DNA of 10,503 bases from Acidimicrobiia bacterium (GTDB taxonomy: Bacteria > Actinomycetota > Acidimicrobiia > IMCC26256 > PALSA-555). Of the stretch, positions 6,624-10,503 are shown piece after piece. Made by a program: the position numbers and the translations under genes. The notes under the pieces were generated by a model. The model was not told the origin of the DNA, searched no databases, and saw only the letters and a program-made list of their open reading frames with translations. The stretch covers positions 1 through 10,503 of the forward strand of contig JAFMJM010000073.1 in NCBI GenBank assembly GCA_017853455.1, written 5' to 3'. Numbering within the stretch: position 1 is the stretch's first letter; each line of letters begins with the position of its first letter.

Positions 6624-7403
6624 TCAGCCCAGGCCGAGCGCGGGTCCGGTGGCCAGGCCCTCCCAGCCCGGCGGCGGGGGGTCGAGACGCCAGTACTGCT
6701 CGGGCGACTCGAGCTTCTCCGACAGCGCCCACTCCGCCTCGAGGGCCCGGAGCTGCGTCGGGTAGCACGCCAGCGCCGCGCGCTTGCGGTCCGGGTCGGC
6801 GGCGAACGGCGGCGCCACCGGGGTGGGCCACGCCCCGGCCACGAACAGCTGCGCCACCCGGTGGGCGAGCAGCCCTGGGATCAGGTGGTAGCCGTAGTCC
6901 TGGTAGCAGAGCCAGGCGGGGTCGGGTCGCCGATCCCGGACCCGCATGGCCACGGCGTGGGCGGCGGCGTGGTCGGGGTTGCCGAGCCCGAAGGGCACGA
7001 ACACCGCCGTCGGGTCGACGGCGTCGAGGACCACCTCGAGGGCCTCGGCGATGGCCGCCCCGCCCCACGGGGTCGCCCGGTCGAGGTGGGAGTGCTCGAC
7101 CGCGTCGAGCCAGCGCGGGACGGCGCCGAGCGTCGCCAGGGCGGCGGCGTCCTCGGCCCGGCGGGCGGCGTGCACCTCGTCGCCGGCCCCGAACCCGCAG
7201 ATGCCGTCCCACCGCTCGACCGGGTCGGGGTAGGCGTCGGGCCGGCCGGCGAACAGGGTCACCACGGTCGTGCCCGGTCGGGCGGCCAGGAGGTGACCAC
7301 AGCCGAGCACGGCGTCGTCGAGGTGGGGCGAGACCACGAGCGGTCGGGCCAGGTCGGCTTCGGTCAGGAGGCCCCAGGTGCGCATGTCGGCGGGAGTCGT
7401 CAC
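6624..7403 (-). CDS. PIG-L / LmbE-family zinc deacetylase
   Basis: A cytoplasmic zinc-dependent N-deacetylase of about 259 residues. Members of this family remove acetyl groups from GlcNAc-type substrates, as in mycothiol, bacillithiol and some antibiotic pathways. The metal motif PHLDD is at 26-30 in VVSPHLDDAVLGCG, and the second metal/active-site motif NPDHAAAH is at 142-149 with H145 and H149. Family length is normal. Actinobacterial members include MshB (mycothiol synthesis) and Mca, but this one is not clearly either. I chose GTG 7403 (VTTPADMRTWG); ATG 7385, six codons later, is the alternative, and neither has a good Shine-Dalgarno site. The frame remains open further upstream, but that part is antisense to the MarR and MFS genes. 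It is divergent from the MarR gene, with a 55-base gap holding the operator. Confidence 0.85.
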   Translation of the reverse strand: MTTPADMRTWGLLTEADLARPLVVSPHLDDAVLGCGHLLAARPGTTVVTLFAGRPDAYPDPVERWDGICGFGAGDEVHAARRAEDAAALATLGAVPRWLDAVEHSHLDRATPWGGAAIAEALEVVLDAVDPTAVFVPFGLGNPDHAAAHAVAMRVRDRRPDPAWLCYQDYGYHLIPGLLAHRVAQLFVAGAWPTPVAPPFAADPDRKRAALACYPTQLRALEAEWALSEKLESPEQYWRLDPPPPGWEGLATGPALGLG

Positions 7404-7436
7404 CGCCCGAGCCTGGCACGGACCGTCACCGGCCGG

Positions 7437-7444
7437 TATATAGT
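7437..7444. promoter_or_regulatory. AT-rich -10 patch serving divergent MarR and PIG-L promoters
   Basis: TATATAGT is the only AT-rich patch in the 55-base divergent gap. On the + strand TATAGT (7439-7444) could be a -10 giving a start near 7451, a leader of only about 8 bases before the MarR ATG. On the - strand TATATA could be a -10 for the PIG-L gene, with a start roughly 20-odd bases before its GTG. No convincing -35 is visible for either. The overlap with the adjacent palindrome suggests that one bound repressor could block both. Confidence 0.5.
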
Positions 7445-7460
7445 TCGACGAACGAACTAT
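7440..7460. promoter_or_regulatory. Probable MarR operator overlapping the MarR start codon
   Basis: A perfect 8-base inverted repeat, ATAGTTCG (7440-7447) and CGAACTAT (7453-7460), is separated by ACGAA. The 21-bp overall size and near-symmetry suit a MarR dimer. The right arm covers the first two bases of the MarR ATG and the left arm overlaps the candidate -10, so binding would occlude transcription initiation and support autorepression of the MarR-MFS operon. It may also affect the divergent PIG-L gene. The binding protein is inferred from position. Confidence 0.7.
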
Positions 7461-7920
7461 GTCGACCCGCCCCTCCGCTCCCGCCACCCCCGAGCCCGCG
7501 GTCACGCTGCTCGCCGACGACCTCATGACGACCGTCGTCCGGCTCGCCCGGGTGCTCCGGCGCCACGCCGCCCCCGTGGTCACCCCGACCCAGTGGTCGA
7601 TCCTGACCACCCTCGGCCGCCAGGGCCCCCTCACCCACGGCGAGCTCGCCGCGGTCGAGCACGTCCGGCCCCCCACCATCACCGCCGCGGTCGACCGCCT
7701 CGAGGAGGACGGCCTGGTGGCCCGCGAGCGCGACGACCACGACCGCCGGGTCACCCGGGTCGTGCTGGCCGACGCCGGGCGCGACCTGCTCGCCCACGCC
7801 CGCCGGGAACGCACCGCCGAGATCGAGCGCCGCCTGCGCGGCCTCACCGCCGACGAGCGCGACGCCCTCGCCGCTGCGGCCCCCGCCCTCGCCCACCTCC
7901 TCGACGACGGTGACCGGTGA
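7459..7920 (+). CDS. MarR-family transcriptional repressor
   Basis: A 153-residue winged-helix regulator; such proteins bind as dimers to palindromes and release DNA on binding a small molecule. The dimerisation helix spans about 20-36. The wHTH core runs from PTQWSILTTLG (43-53), with recognition helix VRPPTITAAVDRLEEDGLV (69-87) and wing REREDD-like RERDDHDRRVTRVVL (89-103). The C-terminal helices are Ala/Leu/Arg-rich. The ATG at 7459 sits inside a palindrome and the leader is very short. The stop overlaps the MFS start (GTGA), so it very likely controls the adjacent exporter. The inducing ligand is unknown, and no cysteine-based sensor is visible in the wHTH region. Confidence 0.92.
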   Translation: MSTRPSAPATPEPAVTLLADDLMTTVVRLARVLRRHAAPVVTPTQWSILTTLGRQGPLTHGELAAVEHVRPPTITAAVDRLEEDGLVARERDDHDRRVTRVVLADAGRDLLAHARRERTAEIERRLRGLTADERDALAAAAPALAHLLDDGDR

Positions 7921-9176
7921 GCGCGGCCCGCGGCGTCGCCGGACGGACGTTCTCGTCGCTCGGCTCGCGCAACCTGCGGTGGTACTTCGCCGGGCTCACG
8001 GTCTCGCAGGTCGGATCGTGGATCCAGCTCGTCGCCACCCCGTGGTTGGTGCTGCGCCTCACCGGGAACGGCGCGATCCTCGGCGTCACCTACGCCATGC
8101 AGTTCGTGCCGATCCTCCTGCTCGGAGCCTTCGCCGGGGTCGTCGCCGACCGCTACGACAAGCGCACGCTCCTGATCGTCACCACCACCCTCCTCGGACT
8201 CAACGCCCTGGCGCTCGGCGTGCTCACCCTCACCCACGTGATCACCGTGTGGATGATCATCGTGCTGTCGATCCTCCTCGGGATCGTGGCGGCGTTCGAC
8301 AACCCGATCCGACGGTCGTTCGTCCCGGAGATCGTCGAACCCGACCAGCTGACCAACGCGGTCAGCCTCAACAACGCCGTGTTCACCATGGCCCGGATCG
8401 TGGGCCCGTCGATCGCCGGCATCTGCATCGCCACCGTCGGGATCGGGTGGTGCTTCATCCTCAACGCCGTGTCGTTCGTCGCGGTCGTGGTGGCCCTGCA
8501 GGTCATGCACGTCGACCAGCTCCACGGCCACGGACCGATCGCCAAGGCCAAGGGGCAACTCCGCGACGGGTTCGTCTACGCCTGGCGCGACAAGATGATC
8601 CGCCTCGCCACGCTGTCGATCTTCGTGGTGGGGGTGCTGTCGTTCAACTACCAGGTGGTCCTCCCCCTCATGGCGAAGCGGGAGTTCCACACGGGAGCGG
8701 GCGGCTACGCGCTGATGTTCGCCGCCACCGGCGTGGGCTCGCTCGTGGGTGCGCTGTTCTCGGCGCACCGTTCCCGGGCGAGCGGCCGCCTGATGGTCAA
8801 CTCGGTGGTCGCGTTCGGGGTGGCGATGGGCCTGGCCGCGGTCGCCCCGACGCTGTGGCTCGAGTACCTCGCCCTGATCCCCATGGGCATGCTCGGGATG
8901 GTGTTCTTCTCGATGGCCAACGCCACGGTGCAAGAACGCGCCGTGCCCGAGATACGCGGCCGCATCACCGCCCTCTTCTCGGTCGCCTTCCTCGGGAGCA
9001 CCCCGATCGGCAGTCCGATCATCGGCGCGGTCGCCCAGTCGCTCGGGGCCCGGGTGGGCTTCGCCATCGGCGCGGTGGCCGCCCTCGTGACCGGACTCGT
9101 GTGCCTGGCCGTGCTCCACCGCTGGATCCGCGAGGCGCGCGCCGACCGGGCCGTGGCCGAGACCACCACCGCCTGA
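7917..9176 (+). CDS. MFS exporter, EntS-like (MFS_3 type)
   Basis: A 419-residue, 12-helix major facilitator protein, probably a proton-driven exporter in the cytoplasmic membrane. The start is GTG at 7917, overlapping the MarR stop by 4 bases. Helix 1 includes WYFAGLTVSQVGSWIQLVATPWLVL; the helix 2-3 loop carries the MFS motif GVVADRYDKR (74-83). The segment FDNPIRRSFVPEIV (127-140) and the following LTNAVSLNNAV are characteristic of the EntS/multidrug-type MFS_3 group; the second half has a matching ATVQERAVPEIRGRI segment. The cytoplasmic loop around 205-225 is charged and His-containing. Substrates of this group range from siderophores to drugs; the sequence does not define which, but the MarR partner suggests a toxic or drug-like molecule. 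Confidence 0.9.
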   Translation: MSAARGVAGRTFSSLGSRNLRWYFAGLTVSQVGSWIQLVATPWLVLRLTGNGAILGVTYAMQFVPILLLGAFAGVVADRYDKRTLLIVTTTLLGLNALALGVLTLTHVITVWMIIVLSILLGIVAAFDNPIRRSFVPEIVEPDQLTNAVSLNNAVFTMARIVGPSIAGICIATVGIGWCFILNAVSFVAVVVALQVMHVDQLHGHGPIAKAKGQLRDGFVYAWRDKMIRLATLSIFVVGVLSFNYQVVLPLMAKREFHTGAGGYALMFAATGVGSLVGALFSAHRSRASGRLMVNSVVAFGVAMGLAAVAPTLWLEYLALIPMGMLGMVFFSMANATVQERAVPEIRGRITALFSVAFLGSTPIGSPIIGAVAQSLGARVGFAIGAVAALVTGLVCLAVLHRWIREARADRAVAETTTA

Positions 9177-9183
9177 GCGGACG

Positions 9184-9996
9184 TCAGCAGAAGTCGGAGC
9201 CGCCGTCGACGTTGACGTTCGCCCCGGTCATGTACGAATTGACCCGTGAGCCGACGAAGGCGATCACGGGGCCGATCTCGGCCGGGTCGCCGGCCCGCGG
9301 CAGGTGGGCCGGATGGCCGAAGTCCTCACCGATGACCCGCATGGCGTCGACCAGCGAGTGGGGGTCGACCCCGCGCTCGGCGGGAAGGGCCTCGAGGTAG
9401 CCGACCATCCCCGCCGACAGGAACGACCCCGGCGACACGGTGTTGACCAGGATGGCGTCTCCCGCGAGCCACACCGAGAGGTTCTTGCTCAGCGACGTCA
9501 TGGCCGCCTTGGCCGCCGTGTAGGCGACGATCTCGGGCGACTGCCGCTTGGTCGAGTGGGCCGACACGTTGACGATCCGCGCCCACTCGGCGGCGCGGAG
9601 CAACGGCAGGGCCGCCCGCACGCAGCGCACGGCCGACAGCGTGCCGATGTCGAAGGTGGCCATCCACTCGTCGTCGTCGATGGCGTCGAAGGCTCCGATC
9701 CCGACGTCGACCGGCCCCGCGGCGTTGACCAGGGTGTTGCACGACCCCCACCGTTCCCCCACGGCCGCGAACGCCGCCTCGACCGAGGGCCGGGAGGTCA
9801 GGTCGGTGGACACGCCCCAGGCGTCGGGGCTGCCGAGGGCGGCGAGGGCCGCCACCGTCTCGTCGATGCCGGCCTGGCCGCGCGCCAGCACGCAGACCTT
9901 CGCCCCGTCGGCCGCGAAGCACTCCGCCGCCGCGCGGCCCATCCCCTTGGTGCCGCCGTTGACCACCACGGCGGCATCACGCAGTCCGAGATCCAC
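9184..9996 (-). CDS. Short-chain dehydrogenase/reductase (SDR)
   Basis: A 270-residue classical SDR, a cytoplasmic NAD(P)(H)-dependent oxidoreductase. The cofactor turn is GGTKGMG (14-20), with NAAG at 91-94. A serine of NVSAHS (143-148) is the catalytic Ser, and Y159 and K163 form YTAAK. The C-terminal end YMTGANVNVDGGSDFC is the usual SDR dimer segment. The segment VNTVSPGSF (183-191) is also typical. The GTG start at 9996 is strongly supported by GGAGGTG, which reads on the - strand at 10001-10007. Its stop is 7 bases from the convergent MFS stop. It is downstream of the VOC gene by 23 bases. It is a general dehydrogenase family; the substrate is not evident. Confidence 0.92.
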   Translation of the reverse strand: MDLGLRDAAVVVNGGTKGMGRAAAECFAADGAKVCVLARGQAGIDETVAALAALGSPDAWGVSTDLTSRPSVEAAFAAVGERWGSCNTLVNAAGPVDVGIGAFDAIDDDEWMATFDIGTLSAVRCVRAALPLLRAAEWARIVNVSAHSTKRQSPEIVAYTAAKAAMTSLSKNLSVWLAGDAILVNTVSPGSFLSAGMVGYLEALPAERGVDPHSLVDAMRVIGEDFGHPAHLPRAGDPAEIGPVIAFVGSRVNSYMTGANVNVDGGSDFC

Positions 9997-10019
9997 GGGT
10001 CACCTCCGGGTGCGGTCGC

Positions 10020-10403
10020 TCAACCCTCGAGGCCGGCCGACGGAAACCGGTCGACGTTCGGGTTGCGGATGAAGCCCGTGATCGAGCCGTCGGGCAGGCG
10101 CACCAGCGCCGTGATGATTCCCTCCCCGACGTCCTGGGGTGCCTGGTGGACGACGGCACCGTGGGCGACGGCCTCGGCGACGGCCGCATCGACGTCGGCG
10201 ACTCCCCAGTAGACGTGGGCGCCGTCCGCCGGATCGGCACCGGGCAAGAGCCCCAATTCGTCACCGGCGACGTCGAATCCGACGTAGAAGGGGGCGTCGA
10301 ACGACGGTTGCACCCCGAGGAAGCCGATCCACCACGCACGCGCCGCCGCCAGGTCGGCGATCGGGTGGATCACCGTTCGCAGTCCGAGCATTCGTTCGTG
10401 CAC
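10020..10403 (-). CDS. VOC-family (glyoxalase/dioxygenase-fold) protein
   Basis: A 127-residue protein of the vicinal oxygen chelate fold, with two beta-alpha-beta-beta-beta modules. Signs are the LRTVIHPIADLAAARAWW start (H13 a candidate metal ligand), a YVGFDVAGDELGLLP segment with E49, VYWGVADVDAAVAEAVAHGA (64-83), and LPDGSITGFIRNP (103-115). The usual Glu metal ligand of the last strand is not obvious, so it may not be a typical metalloenzyme and could be a binding or resistance-type VOC protein. The GTG start at 10403 has GGGAGGG (10409-10415 on the complement) upstream, a good spacing. It is the first gene of the visible pair with the SDR gene. Confidence 0.85.
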   Translation of the reverse strand: MHERMLGLRTVIHPIADLAAARAWWIGFLGVQPSFDAPFYVGFDVAGDELGLLPGADPADGAHVYWGVADVDAAVAEAVAHGAVVHQAPQDVGEGIITALVRLPDGSITGFIRNPNVDRFPSAGLEG

Positions 10404-10441
10404 GGTGTCCCTCCCGGGTCGGTCGTCCGAGCCGCCGCAGC

Positions 10442-10503
10442 CTAGAGGCGTTCGACGTTGGGGGCCGGGGGCACCCGGCGGCGGGTGTCGAGCACGAAGG
10501 GGG
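10442..10503 (-). CDS. C-terminal end of an unidentified gene (partial)
   Basis: On the - strand a frame runs from the window edge to TAG at 10442-10444 and encodes the tail PFVLDTRRRVPPAPNVERL. The codon use is compatible with real coding sequence, and the stop lies 38 bases before the VOC start, so this is likely the preceding gene of that operon. Twenty codons are too few to identify the product. Confidence 0.45.
   Translation of the reverse strand, partial: PFVLDTRRRVPPAPNVERL

Noticed and set aside
6604..7419. Upstream extension of the membrane protein to a 702-residue fusion
   Set aside because: The extension overlaps the PIG-L gene in a different frame and is low-complexity Arg/Gly/Pro; the PIG-L metal motifs are in the other frame.
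7404..9119. Upstream extension of the PIG-L gene to 831 residues
   Set aside because: This stretch is antisense to the MarR and MFS genes and is rich in His, Glu, Asp and Arg without domain signatures.
9177..9183. Terminator between the convergent MFS and SDR genes
   Set aside because: Only 7 bases separate the stops and no stable stem was found there.

Overview
The window is very GC-rich, densely coded chromosomal DNA with many GTG starts, NNC/NNG codon bias, an F420-type luciferase-like oxidoreductase and a mycobacterial-type SerC. Together these suggest a high-GC actinobacterium, possibly of the Acidimicrobiia; the class is an inference. There are eleven recognisable genes, ten of them complete or nearly so, and one further gene end at the right edge. 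No tRNA, rRNA, CRISPR array or insertion sequence was seen.

Region A (1-3320, + strand): the 3' end of a cytochrome b561/formate dehydrogenase gamma-like membrane subunit, then a tight three-gene run. This run is serC (phosphoserine aminotransferase), a 351-aa conserved protein of unknown function whose ATG overlaps the serC stop, and, 4 bases later, a UGSC-family selenoprotein. The selenoprotein is the key feature. Its reading frame (2769-3320, 183 codons) is interrupted by one TGA at 3045-3047, at the position of the redox-active residue in the motif U-G-S-C-T-S-C. A perfect 8-bp hairpin with a GUG loop follows at 3059-3077, with its loop GU at positions 23-24 counted from the U of UGA, as in the E. 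coli fdhF SECIS. An automated gene caller would split this gene or drop half of it.

Region B (3338-7403, - strand): a 22-bp perfect inverted repeat separates the selenoprotein operon from a convergent run. Read in the direction of transcription, this run is a PIG-L/LmbE-type deacetylase, a five-TM membrane protein with a His-rich linker and an unfamiliar extracytoplasmic domain, an LLM-class F420-type oxidoreductase, and a zinc-type medium-chain dehydrogenase.

Region C (7437-9176, + strand): a MarR-type repressor and an EntS-like MFS exporter overlap by 4 bases. They are preceded by an 8-5-8 palindrome that covers the MarR start codon and lies in the only AT-rich patch between the divergent PIG-L and MarR genes. 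It is probably the MarR autoregulatory operator.

Region D (9184-10503, - strand): a VOC-family protein followed by an SDR oxidoreductase, both with good Shine-Dalgarno sites, and the last codons of another gene at the right edge.
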